From an uncultured Actinomycetes bacterium (GTDB taxonomy: Bacteria > Actinomycetota > Actinomycetes > Nanopelagicales > Nanopelagicaceae), in contig CAIZHC010000117.1 of assembly GCA_903932705.1 (NCBI GenBank), positions 1 to 21,595 of the forward strand: a stretch of 21,595 nucleotides of DNA. Direction: 5' to 3'. Numbering within the stretch: the first letter of the stretch is position 1; every line of letters starts with the position of its first letter. Below are positions 1 to 7,525 of the stretch, one piece after another. The notes under the pieces were generated by a model. It worked only from the letters and a program-made list of their open reading frames with translations. It made no database searches and was not told the DNA's origin. The position numbers and the translations under genes were made by a program.

Positions 1-516
1 CCTGCGGTCGGTGGTTTACTGCGCTTCGTTGTTGAATCTCTCAAAGCACGTTCCATAGTTGAGATTGGCACTGGATCAGGAGTTAGTGGTCTCTGGTTAT
101 TTTCTGGTGCGACTCAGGATGCAGTTCTTACTTCGATTGATACGGAACGAGAGCACGCTGCAAGTGCGCGCGCAATTTTTGAAGAGTCGGGAATTTCTAC
201 GCAACGCTTTAGGCTGATCACAGGAATTATTATGGAAGTTGTGGGCAAACTTGCAGATAACAACTATGACCTCGTCGTGATCAGACCGGCAGCAGATCTT
301 ATGGACTTGATTCATGAGGCACATCGCCTGCTCCGCCCTGGGGGAATTCTTTTTGTAGACCATGCGCTTAGTGGTGGCAAAGTCGCTGATCCAACGCAAC
401 GAGATTTCGAGAGCATCTCCCGTCGCGACGGTATCAGGGCAGTGAAAGAAGATTCACGATGGAGTTCCACCATCTTGCCTCTGGGTAGCGGAGTACTTCT
501 AGCAACAAAGCTATAA
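1..516 (+). CDS. O-methyltransferase, class I SAM-dependent (5' end missing)
   Basis: The reading frame is open from the first base to the TAA at 514-516, so the N-terminus lies outside the window. The visible 171 residues form most of a Rossmann-fold methyltransferase. The SAM-binding glycine motif VEIGTGSGVSG is near positions 55-90, an acidic end of beta-2 (TSIDTE) follows, and a post-motif helix and the segment LLRPGGILFVDHAL lie at 330-370. This layout is that of the O-methyltransferase family 3 / Rv1220c-like proteins, usually about 210-220 residues, so roughly 45-50 residues are probably missing. The methyl acceptor cannot be told from the sequence. In mycobacteria the homologue sits beside sigE; here the next gene is the HtrA protease, starting 18 bases after the stop. 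The family call is firm, the substrate unknown. Confidence 0.85.
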   Translation, partial: PAVGGLLRFVVESLKARSIVEIGTGSGVSGLWLFSGATQDAVLTSIDTEREHAASARAIFEESGISTQRFRLITGIIMEVVGKLADNNYDLVVIRPAADLMDLIHEAHRLLRPGGILFVDHALSGGKVADPTQRDFESISRRDGIRAVKEDSRWSSTILPLGSGVLLATKL

Positions 517-522
517 CCCACT

Positions 523-528
523 TATAAT
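523..528 (+). promoter_or_regulatory. -10 element of a probable leaderless htrA mRNA
   Basis: A perfect TATAAT ends six bases before the ATG at 535. This spacing would place transcription initiation at or next to the start codon, and no Shine-Dalgarno sequence is present. No convincing -35 is visible. The element argues for ATG 535 over the in-frame GTG at 529, which would fall inside the promoter spacer. Confidence 0.65.
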
Positions 529-534
529 GTGCAA

Positions 535-1764
535 ATGTCTGATGAAGAACTACCCGTTGAGACTCCAGTAACAGAAGCAGAGAGCGTGCAGAGCGCGCCT
601 TCAGAGAAACCTCCTGTTCAGACACCACCCGTGCAAACTCCGTGGTGGGTTTCAGATTCGCAAACATCGTCATCAACACTCGTTCCACTTCTTCCAGCCA
701 AGCGGGTACTTCAAGTCACCTGGTACATGGCACTTGCGATGTCACTCATCGCAGGGTTGGTTGGTGCACTGGTAGGAAAAGTGGCATTTGATAATTCACC
801 ACACTTAGTAACCTCAAATAAAGTAATTGAACGCTCCCCAAATTCAATCGCGGGTATTTCCGCGAGAGTTTCTCCATCAGTTGTAGAAATTGATTCAACA
901 ACGAGTTCTGGCACAGATACTGGCACTGGATTCTTTATCGAATCAAATGGCTACATCATGACGAATAATCACGTTATTGAGGCAGCGGTACTCGACAACT
1001 CAAAGATCACCGTAAAGCTGGCAAATAATAAGGAGTACACCGCAACCGTTGTTGGTCGCGATACTTCATATGATCTTGCAATCCTCAAAATTGATGTCAC
1101 AGGAGCGCCAGCTCTTGTTCTCGGAAACAGTGACAACGTTCAAGTTGGAGATCCAGTCATTGCAATTGGTTCGCCATTAGGTTTGCAGGGAACAGTCACC
1201 ACTGGAATTATCTCCGCTAAGAATCGCCCCGTAACAACGAGTTCAGATAACACCGCCGGGGAAAATGCGTTTATTGACGCGTTGCAGACAGATGCAGCCA
1301 TCAACCCTGGAAACTCTGGTGGTCCGTTAGTTGATGCAACTGGAGCAGTCATAGGAGTGAACTCGGCGATTGCATCCCTTGGAAACACTATTTCAGGTCA
1401 ACCAGGTTCGATTGGATTAGGTTTTGCCATCCCTATCAACCAAGCGAAGAAGCAGGCTGATCAACTTATTAAGACGGGTACCTCTCACTATCCAATAGTG
1501 GGAATGTCTTTGGATTCTAATTTTGCCGGACCTGGCGCAAAGATTGCGAATATCTCGACAGCCATTCTTGCTGGTGGTCCCGCAGAAAAAGCTGGCCTTA
1601 AAGCAGGGGACATCATTCTTGCGATTGATGGAAAGAGCATCGAAACGGCAAATGATTTGATTGTCGCCATTCGCGCTCGCTCTATCGGTGACAACGTCAC
1701 TTTGAAGTACCAGCGTGGAAGTGTGACCAAGTCGGTCCAACTCACGCTTGTCGCTTCAAAATAG
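535..1764 (+). CDS. htrA: HtrA/DegP-type membrane-anchored serine protease with PDZ domain
   Basis: A 409-residue protein with an acidic, proline-rich cytoplasmic N-terminus and one membrane segment at about residues 60-87. The trypsin-like domain has the catalytic triad visible: His146 in TNNHVIE, Asp180 in SYDLAIL and Ser261 in NPGNSGGPLV. A C-terminal PDZ domain lies at about 315-400, with GGPAEKAGLKAGDIIL as the ligand-groove region. The catalytic part should face outside the cell, where HtrA proteases degrade or refold damaged envelope proteins. Mycobacterial HtrA (Rv1223) lies next to sigE and the anti-sigma factor rseA, absent here. The start at 535 is chosen because TATAAT lies exactly six bases upstream; GTG at 529 is the alternative. 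The next gene, mrp, begins 18 bases after the stop and has its own promoter. Confidence 0.93.
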   Translation: MSDEELPVETPVTEAESVQSAPSEKPPVQTPPVQTPWWVSDSQTSSSTLVPLLPAKRVLQVTWYMALAMSLIAGLVGALVGKVAFDNSPHLVTSNKVIERSPNSIAGISARVSPSVVEIDSTTSSGTDTGTGFFIESNGYIMTNNHVIEAAVLDNSKITVKLANNKEYTATVVGRDTSYDLAILKIDVTGAPALVLGNSDNVQVGDPVIAIGSPLGLQGTVTTGIISAKNRPVTTSSDNTAGENAFIDALQTDAAINPGNSGGPLVDATGAVIGVNSAIASLGNTISGQPGSIGLGFAIPINQAKKQADQLIKTGTSHYPIVGMSLDSNFAGPGAKIANISTAILAGGPAEKAGLKAGDIILAIDGKSIETANDLIVAIRARSIGDNVTLKYQRGSVTKSVQLTLVASK

Positions 1765-1776
1765 CGCTCGTAGAGT
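1748..1776 (+). promoter_or_regulatory. Probable promoter of leaderless mrp
   Basis: A -35-like TTGTCG at 1748-1753 (four of six consensus positions) is separated by 17 bases from TAGAGT at 1771-1776. The latter ends six bases before the ATG at 1783. The -35 lies inside the 3' end of the htrA coding region. No Shine-Dalgarno sequence is seen, so transcription probably begins at the start codon. Confidence 0.6.
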
Positions 1777-1782
1777 CCTCTC

Positions 1783-2910
1783 ATGACCACTGAACTCATC
1801 GCCAAGATTCATGAAGCGCTTGCTGGGGTCAATGATCCTGAATTAAGGCGTCCTCTTCCTGATTTGGGGATGGTTGAGTCTGTCTCTTTCGATAGCGGTG
1901 TTGCCACTATTGGAATCTTGCTCACCATTAGCGGCTGCCCCATGCGTGATCGCTTGGGTTCCGATATTTCTACAGCGCTCTCCTCAATTGATGGAATCGA
2001 TTCCGTGCAGATCAATTTCGGAGTGATGAGCGAAGAGCAACTGGAAGCGGTTAAAAAATTATTGCGCGGGGGACGAGAGAAGTTCAATCCATTTGCTCAA
2101 GAGGATTCACTTACCCGCGTTATTGGAATTGCATCAGGTAAGGGTGGAGTCGGTAAATCATCTGTTACCGCAAACTTGGCAGTCGCTGCTGCCGCACGCG
2201 GTCTCAATGTTGGCATCTTGGATGCCGATGTGTACGGACATTCAATTCCCCGTTTAATGGGAATTCTAGATAAACGACCAACAGCTCTTAATCAAACTTT
2301 CATTCCAGTTGAAAATCACGGAGTAAAAGTTGTTTCAATGGAGATGTTTAAACCAAACCGCGAAGATCCGATTGCATATCGTGGTCCGCTGCTCCATCGT
2401 GTTCTGGAGCAATTAATGAGCGATGCATATTGGGGCGCTCTTGATCTCCTTCTTCTTGATCTTCCACCTGGCACGGGAGATATCGCGATCTCACTTGGCC
2501 AATTAATCCCACGCTCTGAAATATTGGTGGTTACAACTCCACAAATTGCAGCCGCTGAAGTTGCTGAACGTGCGGGACGTATCGCCTTCCAGATGAAACA
2601 GCGACTCATCGGAGTTGTTGAGAATATGTCTGAAAGCCCTTGTCCGCATTGTGGAGAGCCAATTGCGCTCTTTGGTAGCGGTGGAGGTCTGGAGACTGCG
2701 AAGCGACTTAGCTCTCTGGTGAATTATGAGGTTCCACTATTGGCCAAGATTCCTTTTGATAGTCACCTGCGTGATGGTGGCGATCAGGGAACGCCAGCCT
2801 ATTTAAGTGCGGAAGGAGGCGTCATCAAGAATTCATTTGATGAACTTCTAAACGCCCTCCTGGTCCGTCCTCACTCCCTTGTGGGAGTACCGCTCTCACT
2901 TCATACCTAA
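1783..2910 (+). CDS. mrp: Mrp/ApbC-family iron-sulfur cluster carrier ATPase with DUF59 domain
   Basis: A 375-residue cytoplasmic protein. Residues about 5-80 form a MIP18/DUF59 domain with the conserved Cys52 in SGCPMRD. From about 110 a ParA/MinD-like P-loop ATPase begins, with the deviant Walker A GKGGVGKS at 119-126 and the Walker B-like LLDLPPGTGD later. The paired cysteines Cys287 and Cys290 (CPHC) are those that hold a bridging Fe-S cluster in the homodimer of Mrp/NBP35 proteins. The family delivers Fe-S clusters to apoproteins. Length and domain order match mycobacterial Mrp (Rv1229c). It lies between htrA and the Mg2+-type transport genes, as in other Actinobacteria. The start is supported by the TAGAGT element six bases upstream. 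Confidence 0.95.
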   Translation: MTTELIAKIHEALAGVNDPELRRPLPDLGMVESVSFDSGVATIGILLTISGCPMRDRLGSDISTALSSIDGIDSVQINFGVMSEEQLEAVKKLLRGGREKFNPFAQEDSLTRVIGIASGKGGVGKSSVTANLAVAAAARGLNVGILDADVYGHSIPRLMGILDKRPTALNQTFIPVENHGVKVVSMEMFKPNREDPIAYRGPLLHRVLEQLMSDAYWGALDLLLLDLPPGTGDIAISLGQLIPRSEILVVTTPQIAAAEVAERAGRIAFQMKQRLIGVVENMSESPCPHCGEPIALFGSGGGLETAKRLSSLVNYEVPLLAKIPFDSHLRDGGDQGTPAYLSAEGGVIKNSFDELLNALLVRPHSLVGVPLSLHT

Positions 2911-2932
2911 GCAACCTCACCCATTCTCCAGG

Positions 2933-2949
2933 GGGCTAGCCCGTAGACT
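2933..2949 (+). promoter_or_regulatory. -10 element and upstream palindrome before the transport operon
   Basis: TAGACT at 2944-2949 ends six bases before the GTG at 2956, the same geometry as at htrA and mrp. Directly upstream, one base away, is the perfect ten-base palindrome GGGCTAGCCC (2933-2942), which could be an operator. No recognisable -35 is present at the usual distance and no Shine-Dalgarno sequence is seen. Confidence 0.5.
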
Positions 2950-2955
2950 GGCGGG

Positions 2956-4290
2956 GTGAAGCGCCCTCCAGTTACCTCAATCAACACCGTTGCGAAGCGG
3001 CTAGTCGGGCGCTCTGACCTGCTCATATCTCGAAAGAGCGTCCGAGACTCACTCGTATCTCTGGCTGGCCTCATCGGTCGCCCGGTCCTTGCTCCAGATG
3101 GTCGGGTAATTGGTCGCCTAGTCGATGTAGTTGTTCGTCATGGCGAGGAGACATACCCGCCGGTTTCAGGGTTGATCGTAAAGGTGGCCAACCACAAATC
3201 TTTTATTAATGGCGCTCGCATCTCAGAGCTGACACCAAGTTCTATCACGCTCTCCTCAACGAAGATTAATCTTGAACAGTATTCCCGTCGTCCGGGAGAA
3301 TCTCTCTTAGATGCCGATGTGCTTGACCACCAAATCGTTGATGTGGATGGGCTGCGCGTAGTTCGAACATCTGATCTCTACCTCGCCCCATTTAATAAAG
3401 AGGTTCGAGTCGTTGGTGTAGATATCTCCTTCGTCTCCTTCTTGCGCCGTCTCTTTCCAGGATCCCTCTCGCGCAGACCAACTCCTGACCATGTACTCGA
3501 CTGGGCTTCTGTCGCATCGTTAACTGATTCCACCGGCGTGGTCCGTACATCTGGTACTCGCTCTGCTCTCAGCCAACTTCGTCCTGCTGACCTTGCAGAT
3601 TTAATTGAGGACCTTGCCGGCCGTGAACAAGGCGCTTTGATCGAGATGCTAGATCCAGATCTTGCAGCAGATGCGCTAGAAGAGATGGAAGATGATGAGC
3701 TTGAAGGTCTGCTGCGTGGATTATCTGCAGAGCGATCAGCAGAGTTGCTCGCTCGTATGGAGCCTGATGAATCTGCGGAAGTTTTGCGCGATTTGGATGA
3801 TGAACACCGTGAGAGCATTTTGAGCGCCATGGAGAGCAGTACCGCAAAGCAGTTGCGTCAACTTGTCTCTTTCGATGAAGAGTTGGCGGGTGGAATCATG
3901 ACCACTCACATTTTGATTGTGAAGAGCACTGCAACTGTCGCTGATGCGCTGAAATTACTCGTGGAAAATAGAGAGCGTGAAAGCTCTGACGGAGTTGTTG
4001 TCGTCGATGGCAAGGGCAAGTTGCTAGATCATATTCAGACCGTTGAATTAATCGCAGCCCCAACCGATAGTTTGGTTTCAGATTTAATGGCTAAGCCATT
4101 CCCAACGGCCGTCTCCATCGATACCCCGATTGATGAGGTAGTTGAGGAATTTTCTAATAACCGCGGATCATCCATCATTGTTATAGATGAGAAGAACAAG
4201 CCAATTGGTCGAATTCTCGCTGATGACTTGGTCGATGCTCTCTCACAGAGCAGAGGCCTCTTCTCGCAGGGTGGAGTTACGCGTTCATGA
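2956..4290 (+). CDS. Soluble PRC-barrel / MgtE_N / CBS-domain protein, probable Mg2+ transport regulator
   Basis: A 444-residue protein with no membrane segment. A PRC-barrel-like region spans about residues 35-140 (GRPVLAPDGRVIGRLVDVVV). An MgtE intracellular N domain of acidic helical repeats follows at about 205-300 (RPADLADLIEDL, MDPDLAADALEEMEDDELEGLL, type repeats). A CBS pair lies at about 310-425 (GGIMTTHILIVKSTATVADAL). In true MgtE channels the N and CBS domains sense cytosolic Mg2+ and gate an attached membrane pore; here the pore is missing. The next gene, overlapping by four bases (ATGA), encodes an NRAMP-related transporter, so the two products probably act together. The mycobacterial counterpart is Rv1232c-like. 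The start is GTG 2956, supported by TAGACT six bases upstream. Domain calls are strong; the regulatory partnership is inferred. Confidence 0.88.
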   Translation: MKRPPVTSINTVAKRLVGRSDLLISRKSVRDSLVSLAGLIGRPVLAPDGRVIGRLVDVVVRHGEETYPPVSGLIVKVANHKSFINGARISELTPSSITLSSTKINLEQYSRRPGESLLDADVLDHQIVDVDGLRVVRTSDLYLAPFNKEVRVVGVDISFVSFLRRLFPGSLSRRPTPDHVLDWASVASLTDSTGVVRTSGTRSALSQLRPADLADLIEDLAGREQGALIEMLDPDLAADALEEMEDDELEGLLRGLSAERSAELLARMEPDESAEVLRDLDDEHRESILSAMESSTAKQLRQLVSFDEELAGGIMTTHILIVKSTATVADALKLLVENRERESSDGVVVVDGKGKLLDHIQTVELIAAPTDSLVSDLMAKPFPTAVSIDTPIDEVVEEFSNNRGSSIIVIDEKNKPIGRILADDLVDALSQSRGLFSQGGVTRS

Positions 4291-5534
4291 CTCAACTCAA
4301 TATCCCTAGCGGCCGCAAACTTCGCATAGCTGCATTCCTCGCCGTGATGGGACCTGGAGTGATTGCTGGGCTCTCAGATGATGATCCAGCAGGAATCACT
4401 ACCTACTCACAACTCGGCGCAAAATTTGGTTACCGCATGCTCTGGGTGCTTGTTGTATCGACCTTCGCACTTATTGTCTTTCAAGATCTTGGAGCTCGAA
4501 TTGGCGTTGTCACTCGCCAAGGACTCATTGGTTTAGTGCGTCAGAAATATGGAGCACGCGCCGGAAGTTTCAGCGCTGTTGCACTTATTCTCGCCAATCT
4601 TGGAACCATGACCGCTGAATTTGCGGGAGTCGCTGCGGCCGGACAGCTCTTTGGTATTTCACGTTACATCACCGTGCCGATCACCGGCTTGCTCATCTCA
4701 GGACTGGTATTGCGTGGAACATTTAAGAAAGCAGAGAGGGTCTTCTTTGCTCTCTCCGCAGTGTTCATCTCTTACGTCATTGCAGGATTTATGTCTCACC
4801 CTAAGTGGGGGAGCGCGCTTCACGGCATGGTTGTTCCTTCAATGCCATTTAATCGCGATGCTATTAACATCGCGACTGCGACGCTTGGTACGACTCTTGC
4901 GCCATGGGGTCTGGCATTTATTCAATCGTATGCGGTCGATAAGCGCCTGACGCGAGCAGATCTCAAATTGCTTCGCGCTGATGTCTGGGTGGGTTCTGCA
5001 CTTACTGGAATTATCGGTTTCTTTGTCATTGTCACTTGTGCCGCAACTCTCAATCATGAGCACATCACAAATATCACTGATGCCTCTCAAGCGGCGCGCG
5101 CTCTGCAACCACTTGCTGGGACTCTGGCGAAAGATATTTTTGCAATTGGAATTATTGGGGCAGCGCTGCTGGCCGCCTCCATTTTGCCGCTATCAACCGC
5201 TTACTCAGTTGGTGACCTGACTGGTTCGCCAGCTGCACTTGATGACAAGTTCGAAGAGGCTCCACTTTTCTATCTCACCTTTGCGGCAATAACCGTAGTT
5301 GCCGGTGGATTAATTATGATCCCCGGTGTTTCACTTATCTGGATCTTGATCTCCTCTCAAATTCTCAATGCCATTCTCTTACTACCGTTGCTGGCTTATA
5401 TGTTCGGCATCGCTCGGGATAAGAAGTTAATGGGCGAATTTGCTGCTGGAAAGCGCGCTCTCTCCTTGTATGGAGCCATCATTGCAATAGTTGCTGTCTG
5501 TGTCCTTGCTCAATTCTGGTTCATCTTCAATTGA
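4287..5534 (+). CDS. NRAMP-related divalent metal transporter, probably Mg2+ (NRMT-like)
   Basis: A 415-residue integral membrane protein with about 11 hydrophobic helices and the overall NRAMP layout. Canonical NRAMP transporters bind Mn2+/Fe2+ through DPGN in helix 1 and a methionine in helix 6 (MPHN type). Here helix 1 reads DDDPAGITTY (Asp33-Pro34-Ala35-Gly36) and helix 6 reads TTLAPWG (Ala205-Pro206-Trp207), so the asparagine and the transition-metal-selecting methionine are gone. These substitutions are typical of the NRAMP-related magnesium transporters (NMgt/NRMT). The start overlaps the stop of the MgtE_N/CBS gene by four bases, implying translational coupling and joint function. Mg2+ as substrate is an inference from the missing methionine and the neighbour; Mn2+ cannot be excluded from sequence alone. 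Confidence 0.87.
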   Translation: MTQLNIPSGRKLRIAAFLAVMGPGVIAGLSDDDPAGITTYSQLGAKFGYRMLWVLVVSTFALIVFQDLGARIGVVTRQGLIGLVRQKYGARAGSFSAVALILANLGTMTAEFAGVAAAGQLFGISRYITVPITGLLISGLVLRGTFKKAERVFFALSAVFISYVIAGFMSHPKWGSALHGMVVPSMPFNRDAINIATATLGTTLAPWGLAFIQSYAVDKRLTRADLKLLRADVWVGSALTGIIGFFVIVTCAATLNHEHITNITDASQAARALQPLAGTLAKDIFAIGIIGAALLAASILPLSTAYSVGDLTGSPAALDDKFEEAPLFYLTFAAITVVAGGLIMIPGVSLIWILISSQILNAILLLPLLAYMFGIARDKKLMGEFAAGKRALSLYGAIIAIVAVCVLAQFWFIFN

Positions 5535-6448
5535 TGCCGCGATCATCAATGAGTTCTAAAGTTCACGAGCACACCGCGCTTCCACAGGGTCGTGATATCC
5601 CCTTTCTTATAGCTGGGATATTTGGGATTGGATCTTCCGGTCCTCTGATTGCTAAGAGCTCAATGCCGATTTCAACGCTGGTCTTCTGGCGCAATCTAGG
5701 TGGGGCTCTCATCATGGCTCCCTTCGCGATTAAGAGTGGTGAGCTCACTGCTAAGCGCAATCGCAAACTTCTTCTCATCTCAGCTCTGGCAGGAGTATTT
5801 CTCGCTGCCCACTTCTTAGCCTTCTTTGCCTCAATGCGATTTACAACCGTCGCAGCAGGCACTGCTCTCGCTGCACTTCAGCCAATATTTGCTGCGCTCT
5901 ACATGAAATTTAAAGGCGCAAAGATCTCATCACAATCGCTAGCTGGAATGGTTTTAGCTTTTGCATCACTCTTGCTCATCACCGGGGTTGATTTCACAGT
6001 ATCAACTAGAGCATTTCTCGGAGATCTCTTTGGAATTCTCTGCGGCGCGCTTGCTGCCGCTTACATGATTATTGGCTCTGGGGTTCAAAAATCTCTCGCA
6101 ACATCTACATACACGACTGTCTGCTTTGCATCCTGTGCTCTCACAACTTTTATTGTGAGTCTCTTCACTGGCTCCGCTCTTCTGCATTTTCCAGGAGTGC
6201 AGTGGCTCTATCTCTTAGGTCTCATCATTGGCGCTCAATTCCTTGGACACACTCTTTTTAATATGACGCTCAAGAGGGTCTCTCCTGTCGTAGTCTCCCT
6301 AATTGTCTTCTTTGAAGTTCCCGTTTCGGCAATCATTGCTTGGGCTTGGTTACATCAACGCCCATCTGCTGGAACAATTCCAGGAATTATTGGATTGCTG
6401 ATTGGTTGCGCGATATTTGTATTAAGAAATAAGGCTGAAAGTGATTGA
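5534..6448 (+). CDS. EamA/DMT-family permease
   Basis: A 304-residue protein with ten predicted membrane helices arranged as two EamA repeats of five. The first includes FLIAGIFGIGSSGPLIAKSS and a helix rich in Ala/Phe (LAAHFLAFFASMRF). The second ends in EVPVSAIIAWAWL and GLLIGCAIFVLRN. DMT permeases move small metabolites such as amino acids or nucleotide-sugar precursors across the inner membrane; the substrate here cannot be predicted. The ATG at 5534 overlaps the preceding TGA by one base (TGATG), a coupling arrangement; TTG 5531 and ATG 5549 are alternatives. It is third in the overlapping gene set 2956-7286, although a functional link with Mg2+ transport is not obvious. Confidence 0.88.
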   Translation: MPRSSMSSKVHEHTALPQGRDIPFLIAGIFGIGSSGPLIAKSSMPISTLVFWRNLGGALIMAPFAIKSGELTAKRNRKLLLISALAGVFLAAHFLAFFASMRFTTVAAGTALAALQPIFAALYMKFKGAKISSQSLAGMVLAFASLLLITGVDFTVSTRAFLGDLFGILCGALAAAYMIIGSGVQKSLATSTYTTVCFASCALTTFIVSLFTGSALLHFPGVQWLYLLGLIIGAQFLGHTLFNMTLKRVSPVVVSLIVFFEVPVSAIIAWAWLHQRPSAGTIPGIIGLLIGCAIFVLRNKAESD

Positions 6449-7286
6449 CCTTCACACCCATTCCAATTTTAGTGATGGAACCGATACCCCAACGCATCTC
6501 ATCAATAAGGCACATGCAGCTGGGCTCACTGGAATTGCGCTGACTGATCACGACACAGTTGCTGGATGGGACGAGGCAGTCAATCATCTTCGCCCCGGAC
6601 TCTCCCTCATTCTTGGTGCTGAGATTTCTTGTCAGACTACAGATGGCATCAGCGTTCACATGCTTGGTCTCTTATTTGATCGAGAAAATCAAGAGTTATC
6701 CGAGATGATGGCCAGAACTCGCGATAACAGAATTGGTCGTATGGCGAAGATAATCGCCCGACTTAATGCCGCGGATTATGAGATTTCGATGGAGGATGTT
6801 GAAGCGCAATTAAGTGATGGAGCGACTCTGGGAAGACCCCACCTGGCAGATGCTTTGGTAGCCAAGGGTTACATGAAGTCGCGCGATCAAGTCTTTGCAG
6901 AGATCCTTCACAATGATTCACCTTTTTACGTCTCGCACTATTCGCCGACTCCTGAAGTTGCTATCGCTCAGATCAAGGCAGCAGGCGGAGTAGCTGTGAT
7001 TGCTCATGCCATGTCTTCACTTCGCGGCAGAGTGGTTTCGGTCGATAGTTTTGAGAGTTATGTGCAGGCCGGACTTGATGGAATTGAAGTCTTTCACCGC
7101 GACCACACCTTGCCAAACCGCGAATTACTTTCTGGCATCGCCGATGAATATGGCCTAGTCAAGACCGGTTCCAGTGACTATCACGGCAATGGCAAACTCA
7201 ATCAGTTAGCTGAGTGCGAAACGGAGCTTGCTGAGTTTGAGAAGTTAGAGGCGCGGGCTAATGCGCGTCGAGTTATAAAGAGGTAA
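6441..7286 (+). CDS. PHP-domain phosphoesterase (RNase AM / YciV-like)
   Basis: A 281-residue cytoplasmic enzyme with the full set of PHP metal ligands: His5 and His7 in DLHTHSNFSDGT, Asp36 and His37 in LTDHD, Glu61 in GAEIS, a histidine in VHMLG, His189 in VIAHAM, His219 in VFHRDH, and Asp246/His248 in SSDYHG. Members of this branch hydrolyse 3',5'-nucleotide bisphosphates and trim short RNA 5' ends using a trinuclear metal centre. That activity is assigned by family resemblance. The GTG start at 6441 puts the motif right at the N-terminus as usual, lies eight bases inside the end of the permease gene, and has a weak AAGG six bases upstream. Its 3' end overlaps the convergent DUF3107 gene by 14 bases. 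Confidence 0.9.
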   Translation: MIDLHTHSNFSDGTDTPTHLINKAHAAGLTGIALTDHDTVAGWDEAVNHLRPGLSLILGAEISCQTTDGISVHMLGLLFDRENQELSEMMARTRDNRIGRMAKIIARLNAADYEISMEDVEAQLSDGATLGRPHLADALVAKGYMKSRDQVFAEILHNDSPFYVSHYSPTPEVAIAQIKAAGGVAVIAHAMSSLRGRVVSVDSFESYVQAGLDGIEVFHRDHTLPNRELLSGIADEYGLVKTGSSDYHGNGKLNQLAECETELAEFEKLEARANARRVIKR

Positions 7287-7524
7287 ATCCAACTTTTTGA
7301 TCAGTTGTATCGCCAATTTCAAGATATGAAATCTTTCCAGCTGGAACCAAAATCACTCGATCTTTAAGATCTGTAAGTTCCAAAGTCTTGTTGCCAGCGA
7401 TAGCTTCTTTGGCAAGCTCGATAACTTTCTCTGATGCCATTGCAACTTCAAAGTGGAGTTCTTGTGAGGTCTCGCTTATTCCAACGCGGACGGTTGTCTT
7501 ATCTGCTGATTCTTTTTTTGCCAT
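7273..7524 (-). CDS. DUF3107 family small actinobacterial protein
   Basis: An 83-residue soluble protein with the DUF3107 pattern: an N-terminal strand TVRVGISETSQELHFE, a central helix (ASEKVIELAKEAIAG), and a C-terminal strand region with VILVPAGKISYLEIG and VGF near the end. The family is nearly confined to Actinobacteria, is not biochemically characterised, and is usually encoded just downstream of a TetR regulator (mycobacterial Rv3208A beside Rv3208). The same pairing is seen here. The gene starts two bases after the tetR coding region and appears to have its own leaderless promoter within the tetR 3' end. The last 14 bases overlap the convergent PHP gene. The family call is firm; function is unknown. 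Confidence 0.9.
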   Translation of the reverse strand: MAKKESADKTTVRVGISETSQELHFEVAMASEKVIELAKEAIAGNKTLELTDLKDRVILVPAGKISYLEIGDTTDQKVGFTSL

Positions 7525-7525
7525 G

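Noticed and set aside
529..534. GTG 529 as the htrA start, giving two extra residues.
   Set aside because: It lies in the six-base spacer between TATAAT and ATG 535, so a transcript starting at the usual distance would not contain it.
2873..2888. Perfect hairpin ACTCCC-TTGT-GGGAGT near the end of mrp, considered as a terminator.
   Set aside because: It lies inside coding sequence, has only six pairs and is not followed by a T run.
3378..3830. A 150-codon open frame on the minus strand within the MgtE_N gene.
   Set aside because: It is serine/arginine-rich antisense of the acidic repeats, with no start signal or family resemblance. The sense frame has clear domains.
4621..4950. A 109-codon plus-strand frame inside the NRAMP-related gene.
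   Set aside because: It overlaps a well-conserved membrane protein in another frame and looks like a leucine/serine-rich frame shadow.
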